Assembly (NCBI GenBank): GCA_015679605.1
Contig: JAAAVE010000710.1
Location: forward strand, 1-10,205
Reading direction: 5' to 3'
Length of the DNA stretch: 10,205 nt
From: Podila epigama
Lineage: Eukaryota > Mortierellomycota > Mortierellomycetes > Mortierellales > Mortierellaceae
Shown: in pieces, positions 1 through 7,176 of the stretch
Layout: each line of letters starts with the position of its first letter
Position numbering within the stretch: position 1 is the first letter of the stretch
Notes under the pieces: model-generated
Database searches by the model: none
What the model was told of the DNA's origin: nothing
The model's input: only the letters and a program-made list of their open reading frames with translations
Made by a program: the position numbers and the translations under genes

Positions 1-41
1 GATGGACTGCAAAAGGAAAAATGTGGGGAATCATAAAAGCA

Positions 42-60
42 CGTGTGAATTGTTCACACG
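42..60. repeat. Perfect inverted repeat upstream of gene 1
   Basis: CGTGTGAA (42-49) and TTCACACG (53-60) are exact reverse complements separated by TTG. The left arm overlaps a CACGTG E-box at 40-45, the core bound by bHLH factors in fungi. It lies about 250 bp upstream of the TATA box of the secreted-protein gene, so it may be an operator for that gene or belong to a gene left of the window. No function can be assigned from sequence alone. Confidence 0.4.
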
Positions 61-228
61 CGGTACGTACACACACGTACACACATTGTAATAAAATGAG
101 CCACCCCTTTTCAGAGGGACAGGGCTGAAGCGAGAGCTGATCTACGTGTAGGAGAAGGAAAAAATAAAATAAAGACGCGTCGTTTTTTTATCCTACGCCC
201 ACAACGATAGTGATGGTGATGGTAATAC

Positions 229-240
229 TTGACAGGTCAA
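229..240. promoter_or_regulatory. Inverted repeat TTGAC-AG-GTCAA, candidate operator
   Basis: Two perfect 5-bp half-sites, TTGAC and GTCAA, face each other across 2 bp, about 70 bp upstream of the TATA box at 312. This spacing and symmetry fit a site for a dimeric transcription factor acting on the secreted-protein gene. That role is inferred, and short palindromes also arise by chance. Confidence 0.3.
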
Positions 241-311
241 AAAGTAGCACCATCATAATCATACCTTGGGGACCTTAGTCATATCAACCATGGTGACCTG
301 GATACCTTCCC

Positions 312-319
312 TATAAATA
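312..319 (+). promoter_or_regulatory. TATA box of the secreted-protein gene
   Basis: TATAAATA lies 135 bp upstream of the ATG at 447. It is followed by a pyrimidine run and a CA-rich leader (343-446) with no ATG, then AGAACC before the start codon, giving A at -3. Together these define a conventional fungal promoter and leader and support 447 as the translation start. Confidence 0.65.
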
Positions 320-446
320 CTGGAGCATCTTTTTTCCCCCCTAAACAACACACCTCACCCTCCCTTGCCTCCACAAATCCAAAAGTCCATCCATCCACCT
401 ATCAAAACACAGAAAAAAAAACAACCACCAGAAAAAAAAAAGAACC

Positions 447-2117
447 ATGCCTCGACTGCTGAAGTGTTCCATCTCTTTGATCTTGGTCGTCTCCTCGGCC
501 TTGCTCGCACTCGAATCCGTCCCTGCCACCTCTGCTATGGCCGTTCCACCCCCTGCTCCTGCTGCCGGTACCCTGACCGTCATTGAAACCTCCAACCCAG
601 TCGCTGGTGGACAAAGTACTTCGACCACTGCTGCGCCCATGCTCTTGCATGTTCCTAGGTCGGAGGCCGATAAGCAAGCGACCGAACGTGATCAGTCCAC
701 GTCCGCTGCAGACAAGTCGCCCTCGCCTGCAGGTGGCCAGCAAGAAGAAGAAGGGGCTCGAGAAGCCAAAGGCAACCTTCCTCCACATCCACATCAGTCA
801 CAGCAACGTCCTTCACACCGACAGGGTATTCCTGGTGAGTCCATGGTGAACCCATTGACCGATGTACCTTTGACTGCCACTCCTCAAGGCCCTGGTCACC
901 AGAGACCGAACCCTACCACTGAAAGATACCAGAAGCGCTCACAAGAGATGCCTCAACCCATCCCATGGGGTCAGCAGCAGCAGCAGCAGCAGCAGCAGTG
1001 GGCAGGACAGCCCTCTGAATGGCCAGGACAACCCTCTCAGTGGCCTGGGCAGTCCTCCCAATGGCCTGGTCAACCGTCTCAATGGTCTGGACAGCAACAA
1101 CCACCTCAGAGATGGCAGCAAGGTCAAGTGCCCCCTGGTACACGACCCAAGATGATGAAGAAGCGTGCCGCTGAAAAGGACCGTCTTGCTTCAGAGGCGA
1201 GTGTTATTTCATCCAATATGATGATGATGCCCTCTATGCGCAACTCTGTCCTGTGTCATTATGATGTCTCCAGCAAGAACACACTCTTTTGCTCAGACGG
1301 TCGAATCTACGTGACCCCACGGCACCGCCAGCAAGCCGCCGCCGCCGCCTCCTCCTCCTCTTCGGCTTCCTCGACCGCTTCTTCGATGACCAAGCGTAGT
1401 GTCGACGACAGACTTGCAGGTCAAGGCTCTTCGTTCGTTCCTATGGGCCATACTCGTCCAGAATATGGTCAGACCCAACAGTCTACAACGTTGCCCGACT
1501 GGCAAACTGCATCTGAATCTCGTCCACAGTCGAAGGAGGGTCGTCAGAAGCGAGCTTTGGGGAACGAGAACGTTGGTTGGTTCGACGAGGCGAATGATGG
1601 CACCGTCAATGCGCAAAAGTATAGAGGTGGTCAGCAGGACTGGGGTAAGCAGGATTGGGGTAAGCAGGATTGGGGTAAGCAAGATTGGGGCAGACAAGGC
1701 GGTGGTAAGCAAGACTGGGGCAAGGGCAAGCACGACTGGGGTAAGAGCAGTCAAGACTGGGGCAATCAAGGTTGGAGCAGCAAGAAGCCTTCCGAAAAGC
1801 AAAAGTGGATGAAGCGTCAGGTCGGCGGTGCTGGTCCTCTCCCAATCCCTATTCCGTATAACGTTGGCCTCTACTGGGATGGCGTGAGTGTTGCCCCAGG
1901 GCCTTCTGGAGCAGGTGTTCTCGGCGGTGCTGGCGTCGGATTCACTGGAGGTGCAGCAGCCGCGGCTGTAGGCGGTAGTGGTCCCCTGGCTGGTGGAGCT
2001 GGTCCTGGTCCTGCGGCTGGTGTCCGACCCTACTCGACTACCATCCCCGTACCCATCGACATTGATACCTTGATCTACCCCGATGGCGAGATGGTATTGC
2101 TCCCTCCTGACTTTTGA
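447..2117 (+). CDS. Secreted low-complexity protein with kexin sites and two tryptophan repeat blocks (candidate multi-peptide precursor)
   Basis: A 556-residue intronless protein. Residues 1-30 form a signal peptide (basic start, leucine/valine core, small residues before a likely cut near A30). Lys-Arg pairs at 163-164, 239-240 (as KKR), 316-317, 368-369 and 456-457 match the specificity of the Golgi protease Kex2 and would divide the secreted chain into six pieces: 31-164, 165-240, 241-317, 318-369, 370-457 and 458-556. Piece 2 holds nine glutamines and four 7-residue GQPSQWP-type repeats. Piece 3 has the only two mature cysteines (C270, C282). Piece 5 has seven DWG motifs. Piece 6 is Gly/Ala/Pro-rich with an Ile/Pro-rich end. 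I see no catalytic domain, GPI signal or membrane span after the signal peptide. I do not recognise the family. Kexin-processed repeat proteins such as repellents and dikaritin-type precursors are the nearest known concept. A non-processed wall protein is the main alternative. Confidence 0.8.
   Translation: MPRLLKCSISLILVVSSALLALESVPATSAMAVPPPAPAAGTLTVIETSNPVAGGQSTSTTAAPMLLHVPRSEADKQATERDQSTSAADKSPSPAGGQQEEEGAREAKGNLPPHPHQSQQRPSHRQGIPGESMVNPLTDVPLTATPQGPGHQRPNPTTERYQKRSQEMPQPIPWGQQQQQQQQQWAGQPSEWPGQPSQWPGQSSQWPGQPSQWSGQQQPPQRWQQGQVPPGTRPKMMKKRAAEKDRLASEASVISSNMMMMPSMRNSVLCHYDVSSKNTLFCSDGRIYVTPRHRQQAAAAASSSSSASSTASSMTKRSVDDRLAGQGSSFVPMGHTRPEYGQTQQSTTLPDWQTASESRPQSKEGRQKRALGNENVGWFDEANDGTVNAQKYRGGQQDWGKQDWGKQDWGKQDWGRQGGGKQDWGKGKHDWGKSSQDWGNQGWSSKKPSEKQKWMKRQVGGAGPLPIPIPYNVGLYWDGVSVAPGPSGAGVLGGAGVGFTGGAAAAAVGGSGPLAGGAGPGPAAGVRPYSTTIPVPIDIDTLIYPDGEMVLLPPDF
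972..998 (+). repeat. Pure (CAG)9 tract encoding polyglutamine
   Basis: Nine uninterrupted CAG codons give Q176-Q184 just after PIPWG in the secreted protein. A pure trinucleotide run of this kind is prone to slippage, so tract length may differ between strains. Confidence 0.9.
1005..1088 (+). repeat. Four 21-bp coding repeats (GQPSQWP-type)
   Basis: Residues 187-214 are four 7-residue units: GQPSEWP, GQPSQWP, GQSSQWP and GQPSQWS. The DNA copies differ mostly at third positions, so the peptide is better conserved than the DNA, consistent with selection on the protein. The block lies inside the second predicted kexin fragment. Confidence 0.85.
1635..1775 (+). repeat. QDWGK repeat block (seven DWG motifs)
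   Basis: Residues 397-443 carry DWG at 398, 403, 408, 413, 423, 430 and 437. The first four form an exact 5-residue KQDWG ladder, after which spacing loosens and the block ends in QGW. Units are separated by single Lys or Arg, not dibasic pairs, so ordinary Kex2 would release the block whole. It sits in the fifth predicted fragment (370-457). Confidence 0.85.
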
Positions 2118-2226
2118 AATGGCGCTTTTTTATGGATGATATCTCATTGAAGAACGTCGAGAGAGAGAGAGAATGAATCGATTTTTTTTTTTTTCAAACT
2201 AATATTGCATTGACCTCAGAATCGGA

Positions 2227-2232
2227 AATAAA
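2227..2232 (+). terminator. Polyadenylation signal of the secreted-protein gene
   Basis: AATAAA lies 110 bp after the stop codon of the plus-strand gene, following a (GA)n patch and a T-run at about 2181-2192. This is a normal fungal arrangement of 3'-end signals. Confidence 0.55.
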
Positions 2233-2261
2233 AAAGTAATGCAAGAATGTGTATGTGTGTG

Positions 2262-2267
2262 TTTATT
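2262..2267 (-). terminator. Minus-strand AATAAA at the end of the tetraspanin gene
   Basis: TTTATT on the plus strand reads AATAAA on the minus strand, directly after the tetraspanin stop codon (2268-2270). With the plus-strand AATAAA only 30 bp away, the two convergent transcripts probably overlap at their 3' ends. Confidence 0.5.
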
Positions 2268-4667
2268 TTACTTTTCCTTAAAGCTCTTCAATCCTGGTCT
2301 GGCAGAACGAAGCATGCCATCAACATGATTTGAGCACAAGAGGGCTGCAATCATGACAAAGAGTTGGACTGGTACCAATGCAAAGCTGACTGTCCAACAT
2401 GTAGTCAAGAGATCCTTTTCATAATTGTTGTATTTGGTACGGCATCCTGGCAAGACTGTCATGGGGAAGCATCGCATGTCGTACGCGCCAGAGACGGAAG
2501 GCGTATCGTATCCACAGCATTTTAACTAATGATGGGGGTGGAATTACAAAGTGAAGGCGCGAGTTAGTTTTCTGACCATGGTTCGCTTTGAAAAGCGAGA
2601 GAATGTGTGAATGCGAGAGAGAATAATAGAGACAAGTAGAGAATGGGAATAACAAAAAAAAGCAGACATACGGTTCTCTGGATAACCAGACGCTGGGACC
2701 GCGTGTAGGAGTGGAGCCATTCTTCTCTGAGATGAGCACGCAGGTTATACTTGACTCGACGGAAAGTAATATACCCAACTGAGAGGTAGAGGCAGAAGAG
2801 AGGCCATAATAGGACGTTGAACCAGGAGAGCCATACTCTGTTCTCGCGTATCACGCCAATCATGCCAATGAGTCCTGTTATCAATCCCATAATCGATGCA
2901 GCCAATGTGACTAGAAAAAGAGATTATGGATTATGATGAGAATTTTTGTCCAAGACATGACACAGGGATAGTGGTACTTGAATGTTGGCAAGTTAGGGGG
3001 TTCATCAATGCTTACTGTAGACGAGGTTTCCGTGAATCTCCATGGCAACCGCAGAATGTTCAAAGTCTATTATGTAGAATTGGTACATTCAATGGAATGG
3101 ATGAATAGCGCAGAAAATGGTGAGTGAGTGCCTCTTTTGTTTTTGCTTGTACTTTCTTCAAGGAGTCCATTCTCAAGCTGCAAAAAAAAAAAAAGTGTGG
3201 ACATTTGGTGTGGACAGGACAGGGTGTTAGACAAGAGTAACAGGGCGAAGGGAGAGAAAAAAAACACACATACGTCCAATCATGTATCCGATGGCGATGG
3301 CCAAAGCGGCAGCGGAATAGGCGAGGAGGAGTAAGACGGAAAAGAAAAGAATCCACTTTGACTTTGTCCAGAGACGGTAGAAGGGCTGTTCCTTGTATTG
3401 TTTTGCCCACCAGGCCTGATAAGCGGTCCAGCGCTCGGCGAGGCCTTCTAGAGTGATGTCTGTTTGGGTGATGTTGTAGTTTGGATCATTGGCAGGGCTG
3501 AGGTTGTTGGAGGACCGTTGAGAGCGGTGGGTGGAGCTGACGGTGCTGCCACCAACACCGGCTCTGGCGTCAAATGAAGATGCTATGGAAGACGATGCGG
3601 CAGAGCCTGAGGCGAACGGTGCGACGGGGTATTGATACTGATTGTAAGAAGGGTCCATTGTATTGCTGTTATTGCTGATGTATGATTGGCGTTGGTGCTG
3701 TCGACCAAGGCTATTAGTGTCTTTGAGAAAAGGAGTCCGTTGCTGGGATAGGTTTTGGTGCAGTGGCCGCAAGGATTCCTGTTCAGGAGCCAATGGACTA
3801 GAATGGAGCGCGAGTGTAGATTGAGGTGGTGAGTAAGTTGAGATTGATTGAGCGGATGATTTGTGTTTTGGGTGACTTTAGTAAATGAAACGTGAAAAGA
3901 GTAGTTGTGGGAACAGGGGTATTAAGAAGAACGAATTGAACTGAAAGAAGAAGAGGAACAAGAAGAAGATAATGATGTTGAAGAGAAGATAAAAACAAAA
4001 AGAAAGAAAGAAAGTGGTGTTCCTGTTGAACGCATGTGTTTGTGTATGTGTGTGTATGTGTATGTGTATGTGAATATGTATGTGATTATGTTTGTGCATG
4101 TGTGTGTGTATCCTTTGAAATATATGCCATTTCCGACATGAATGAATGACTGAGAAAAAAGTGATACACCATCCTAATTTGGATTAGGACATGTCCCTTC
4201 TCCCCATGTTATCCATGTTATCCATGCTATCCATGCTATCCATGCATCGTTTAGGACACTCTCAAAATGGGACAGTTATCGAGTCTCATCGTTGTTTCGT
4301 TCGTTGGTGCTAAAAATATGGTCATCCTCCTGGAAAACTCCCTTTTTTTTATAAAAAAAAAAAAAAATCTTCTTTTGATTGAACACATGTGTATGTCATT
4401 GGTTTCTATTTGATGACTTTGTTTCTTTCTCGAGGTGAACAATATCGCAATGGCATTGGCATTGCGTGAAAAGTAGTATACATCGCACAGCACGTGTTGA
4501 GACAGGAAGAGAGACGGGTTGACTGACTGAACATTGAAGACAGGCAGGTATACAAGACAATGTATGTACCTTTGTGAGAGACCTGGGGTGGTTCGGAGGT
4601 GCTGTTGATAGGATAGTGGGTCAGGGCTGTTGCTGCGACTGTCTGTGCTTACAGGGTTGTATGACAT
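2268..4667 (-). CDS. Tetraspanin with long N-terminal cytosolic tail (five exons)
   Basis: Hand-assembled exons on the minus strand are 4667-4570, 3797-3274, 3066-3016, 2910-2672 and 2525-2268, giving 389 aa. Introns begin GTACAT, GTATGT, GTAAGC and GTATGT, all end in TAG, and the reading frame is kept across every junction. Predicted spans are about 181-205, 225-245, 250-272 and 345-368. The large extracellular loop carries the hallmark CCG (307-309) after QRTLK, plus C323, C332 and C347, which fit the tetraspanin disulfide pattern. Tetraspanins organise plasma-membrane microdomains; fungal members such as Pls1 act in hyphal penetration. The ~180-residue tail rich in Ser, Asn, Gln and Pro is unusual, since most tetraspanins have a short N-terminus. 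Exon 1 is the least certain part: a start at ATG 3658-3656 in exon 2 would give about 310 aa. The gene converges on the secreted-protein gene and diverges from the GT2 gene. Confidence 0.85.
4172..4196. repeat. Stem-loop and palindrome inside intron 1
   Basis: TCCTAAT (4172-4178) and ATTAGGA (4183-4189) are perfect complements around TTGG. The palindrome GGACATGTCC (4187-4196) overlaps the right arm. The pair could form RNA structure in the pre-mRNA or be a bipartite protein-binding site. No known element is recognised. Confidence 0.4.
4204..4247. repeat. 9-bp tandem repeat CCATG(T/C)TAT
   Basis: Four complete 9-bp units, two CCATGTTAT followed by two CCATGCTAT, and a shortened fifth unit CCATGCAT. 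It lies within intron 1 of the tetraspanin gene. Confidence 0.85.
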
Positions 4668-4780
4668 GTTTGTAAGGTGTCTTGGTTGTATGTGTGAGTG
4701 AGTTTGTATGTATGTATTTCGGCAAGTGTGCTGTGTGTGTGTGTGTGTGTGATTGTTGATTGAGGTGTAAATTGTGGCGT

Positions 4781-4821
4781 GTATCCAAGTATATCCAGCT
4801 TGCGTCCGAGTGTATCCAAGT
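4781..4821. repeat. Direct repeat GTATCCAAGT with degenerate copies
   Basis: GTATCCAAGT occurs exactly at 4781-4790 and 4812-4821, 31 bp apart or about three helical turns. Between them lie related ~10-bp units, ATATCCAGCT and TGCGTCCGAGT. The block is 114-154 bp upstream of the tetraspanin start codon, so it may be a set of factor sites (ACTTGGATAC on the sense strand). Confidence 0.4.
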
Positions 4822-5070
4822 GTGAGAGAATCAAAAAGTGAGGACTGGACAGGAGAACCGTTCGGACGGATGTGAAAGGACGGGGTGGCAGACGGAGCGA
4901 GGGTCTACTTTTGTGAGGGGGAAAGGGAAGAAAGATAAAACGAGGAGAAACAAAATAAGGAGGAAGGAAATGATATCCCTGGAAGAAGTGTTGTGTATGA
5001 AGAAGAGGATGCGATATGGTGTATACAAAGATAGCCAAGTGAGCAAGGCAATGTTGAGATGAGTAAAAAG

Positions 5071-5163
5071 ATGAAGAAGAAGAAGAAGAAGAAGAAGAAG
5101 AGGAAGACGAAGAGGAGGAAGACAAAGACAAAGACAAAGACGACAAAGACGAAGAAGAAGAAG
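5071..5163. repeat. GAA-rich purine microsatellite
   Basis: An ATGAAGAAGAAG-type array passes into GAGGAA and then GACAAA units and back to GAAGAAGAAG. It is purine-only on the plus strand apart from scattered C and T, so it is pyrimidine-rich (CTT) in the direction of tetraspanin transcription. Confidence 0.85.
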
Positions 5164-5336
5164 GGTGCAGATGGCTGAGAGGGTGCTGCTTGTGAATATG
5201 GAAGAGATGCCATCGCCAAATCTGTCGCAATCGCGCTGAGGAGGGCTATTTTCCATGGGTTCGATTAGTTCCATGCCGGTCCAGTCCAAGTCGGACGTTT
5301 AAAAAAATTACCGCTCTTGTTGTTGTCAATTGCTAA

Positions 5337-5351
5337 TTGTTGTTGTTGTTG
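5337..5351. repeat. (TTG)5 array
   Basis: Five uninterrupted TTG units. It is perfectly complementary to any 15-nt stretch of the CAA array that begins about 130 bp downstream. Confidence 0.85.
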
Positions 5352-5478
5352 CTGTTTGTTTATTATTTTTTATGGTTCTGTTGTTGTCATTATTGTTGTT
5401 GTCATTGGTCTTGCTGTCGAGTCTTGTTTTGGTTTAAAAGAAAACAGTAGCACATTGTAACAACGGGAGCAATTGAGG

Positions 5479-5530
<52 letters not shown>
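5479..5530. repeat. (CAA)n array of about 17 units
   Basis: A 52-bp uninterrupted ACAACA run, the longest pure trinucleotide repeat in the window. It is followed directly by CAATGA units. Confidence 0.95.
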
Positions 5531-5532
<2 letters not shown>

Positions 5533-5533
5533 G

Positions 5534-5579
5534 CAATGACAATGACAATGAACAATGAACAATGAACAATGAACAATGA
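5534..5579. repeat. CAATGA hexamers passing into ACAATGA heptamers
   Basis: Three CAATGA units (5534-5551) are followed by four ACAATGA units (5552-5579). The change of unit length by one base suggests stepwise slippage from the adjoining CAA array. Confidence 0.85.
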
Positions 5580-6504
5580 TGGCTACACAGAACACAGCAA
5601 CGTGGGTATAACTATTGGAGTGGATGGAAGGGAAGGGGGGCGATCCTCCATTGTTGTCCAAGTGGGATGAATGTGGTGTGTGCAAATGAGGGTGTTCAAC
5701 CTGTCCCTTTGTCCTTGTTGGTCCTCAGCTCACTGAACACCCTTACCTTTACTCACAACTCGCAACTCGCAACTCACTCTCCCGCTCATGTCATTCATTC
5801 ACACACACATACACCATGCACTCACTCAGTCACTCACTCACTCACCTCATCCGCTCCCTTTTTGCTCAATTTAAAATGATAAAGATCTTCATTCTTTTGA
5901 GCCACAGGACGCTGTGCGTGGACAGTTGGACATTTCTGTGTGGACCTGTCAGTCCCTCATTTATCCTCCGCCTTTCCCTTTTTAGCATTATTTCTGATGC
6001 GTGTGTTGCGTGTGTGTGTGTGTCATTGTTGAGTTGTTCTGTCTCTTCCTTTTTCATGCAATGCAAACACGTAGAAATGAAATCAAAATAAGCGGAAGAC
6101 GAAAATAGGTACCACACGGTGGAAAAAGTCCCAAACAAGGTTGGCCATTATTGGTTGAAAATTGCATACACACGAAGGTACATTGAGTGTGTGCACCCAC
6201 CTCTTTTTTTTTTGTTCTTTTCTTTGGAGTGGAGTGGAGTTGACGATCGCTTTAGTTTTATGTCAAGGGTCTCGATGTGGATGGATAGATGGAAGGATGG
6301 ATGTATGCAGTGGATGGAAAGTAAGGTGGCATACGTTTTGATATTTTGGATGCAGACACTCTACCCAGATATAAAAAAAAGACATGCAGCCTATCTTTGG
6401 CCCTATCTTTCTCGCCTGGTTCCTGGTTCAGGATCGGCAAGTGAATGGACCACTCTTTTGATTTGATGATAGGATAAAAAGGAAGAGATTTTTAAATGAA
6501 GAGC

Positions 6505-6522
6505 GAGAGAGAGAGAGAGAGA
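6505..6522. repeat. (GA)9 microsatellite
   Basis: An uninterrupted GA dinucleotide run in the intergenic region, with no gene nearby on either side. Confidence 0.9.
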
Positions 6523-7074
6523 TAACATATTTTTGGGCCTGAGGTAATCAAGACTTTTTATTTTTTATGACAAACAACAGCGAACAGCGGATGTAAGTGA
6601 GTAAGGGTAAATGAATAAAAGAGTGTACGAGTGTATGAATGTGTTCTTGTTTTAAAGTGGAGCCGCAAAAACATTTAATAAAAAGTGTTGAGTGGTGTCA
6701 CAATCACCAACAACAAGTCAGTCAGCACGGGTACGTTGATGATGGTGACCCAAAATAAATAATTGTTATACAAAAAAAAATAGCCAAGGCGTGTCATCGG
6801 GCGAGTGAATGAGTGAGTGTGCAAGTTTATGTTTCTGTGTGTGTGTGTTTCTCTCTCTGTCAAGCTGTGTGTGAGTGAGTGGAGGAGCCAATGCAAAATG
6901 CAATCGGGGCGTGTGTGGGAGTTGTGCTCCTTCTGGCTATTAATACACCCATTGACCAATGCTAACAAAGAAAGACAAGAACATTTGTGCGATTTTGATT
7001 CACACCTTGACATGCAACCTCTCCTTGGATTTCAGGGAGTGCGTATGGAGATAACAACGGGTGCAGTATTGGTG

Positions 7075-7104
7075 TGTGAATGTGAGTGTGAGTGTGAGTG
7101 TGAA
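7075..7104. repeat. Five TGTGAR hexamers
   Basis: TGTGAA, three TGTGAG and a final TGTGAA in tandem, about 970 bp upstream of the GT2 gene start. Confidence 0.85.
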
Positions 7105-7176
7105 TGATTGTTGAGAGAGTGAATGTGAATAATAATAACCAACACGAGTAACGAACGAGTACAAAGTGAAAGGATG

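Larger units (their letters stand above)
1..311. other. Upstream intergenic region of gene 1
   Basis: I see no coding region here. The stretch holds the 42-60 inverted repeat, a GTACACACAC-type dinucleotide patch (63-86), an isolated AATAAA at 90-95, the palindrome GACGCGTC at 174-181 (containing ACGCGT, the core of the yeast MCB element), and TTGAC-AG-GTCAA at 229-240. It is most simply read as promoter sequence for the gene starting at 447, possibly with the tail of an upstream transcription unit at its left edge. Confidence 0.5.
3798..4569 (-). other. Intron 1 of the tetraspanin gene (772 nt)
   Basis: The donor GTACAT follows CAAAG and the acceptor is TTCTAG. The phase fits exactly, joining AG to T to make a serine codon. 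The intron is far longer than the other three (207, 105 and 146 nt). It contains a TGTGTA-type repeat (about 4033-4110), a stem-loop plus palindrome (4172-4196), a 9-bp tandem repeat (4204-4247) and an A/T homopolymer pair (4343-4367). A second in-frame but weaker acceptor (CTAAAG) lies upstream near 3877 and would add about 26 residues. Confidence 0.6.
4668..5210 (-). promoter_or_regulatory. ATG-free, G-poor leader and promoter region of the tetraspanin gene
   Basis: For 543 nt upstream of the tetraspanin start, the sense (minus) strand has no ATG, while the opposite strand has many. Nearest the start it is CA-rich, with (CA)n at about 4731-4750; further out it is pyrimidine-rich (CTT/TCC). 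CT-rich tracts ahead of transcription starts are common in filamentous fungal promoters. A weak TATA-like GATATA lies near 4792-4797, about 125 nt upstream of the start codon, inside a degenerate 10-bp repeat. Exact transcript start unknown. Confidence 0.5.
5211..7173. other. Microsatellite-rich intergenic region without a supported gene
   Basis: Open frames here are short and low-complexity, and I found no set that splices into a recognisable protein and no tRNA B-box. The stretch holds facing TTG and CAA arrays (5337-5351, 5479-5530), CAATGA units (5534-5579), a C/A/T-rich patch (about 5740-5870), a TATA-like ATATAAAA near 6370, a (GA)9 run (6505-6522) and TGTGAG hexamers (7075-7104). It separates two divergently transcribed genes and probably contains distal promoter sequence for one or both. 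Confidence 0.55.

Noticed and set aside
835-840. GTGAGT donor-like site inside the secreted-protein gene
   Set aside because: The reading frame is continuous through it, the translation on both sides is of one character, and no good branch site with acceptor follows at a typical distance.
4647-4652. GTAAGC donor-like site inside tetraspanin exon 1
   Set aside because: Its phase does not match the TAG acceptor at 3798, whereas the donor GTACAT at 4569 does.
4905-5230. Long open minus-strand frames rich in Phe, Leu or Ser
   Set aside because: All three frames are open because the DNA is a CTT-type microsatellite. Apart from the short island near 5166-5289 there is no natural protein composition.
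5479-5579. Tandem array considered as a CRISPR-like or satellite structure
   Set aside because: Units are 3, 6 and 7 bp with no spacers, so this is a simple microsatellite.
5211-7173. tRNA or other structured RNA gene
   Set aside because: I looked for GGTTCGANNCC-type B-boxes on both strands; the only similar string (near 5257) lacks the final CC and has no cloverleaf partner arms.
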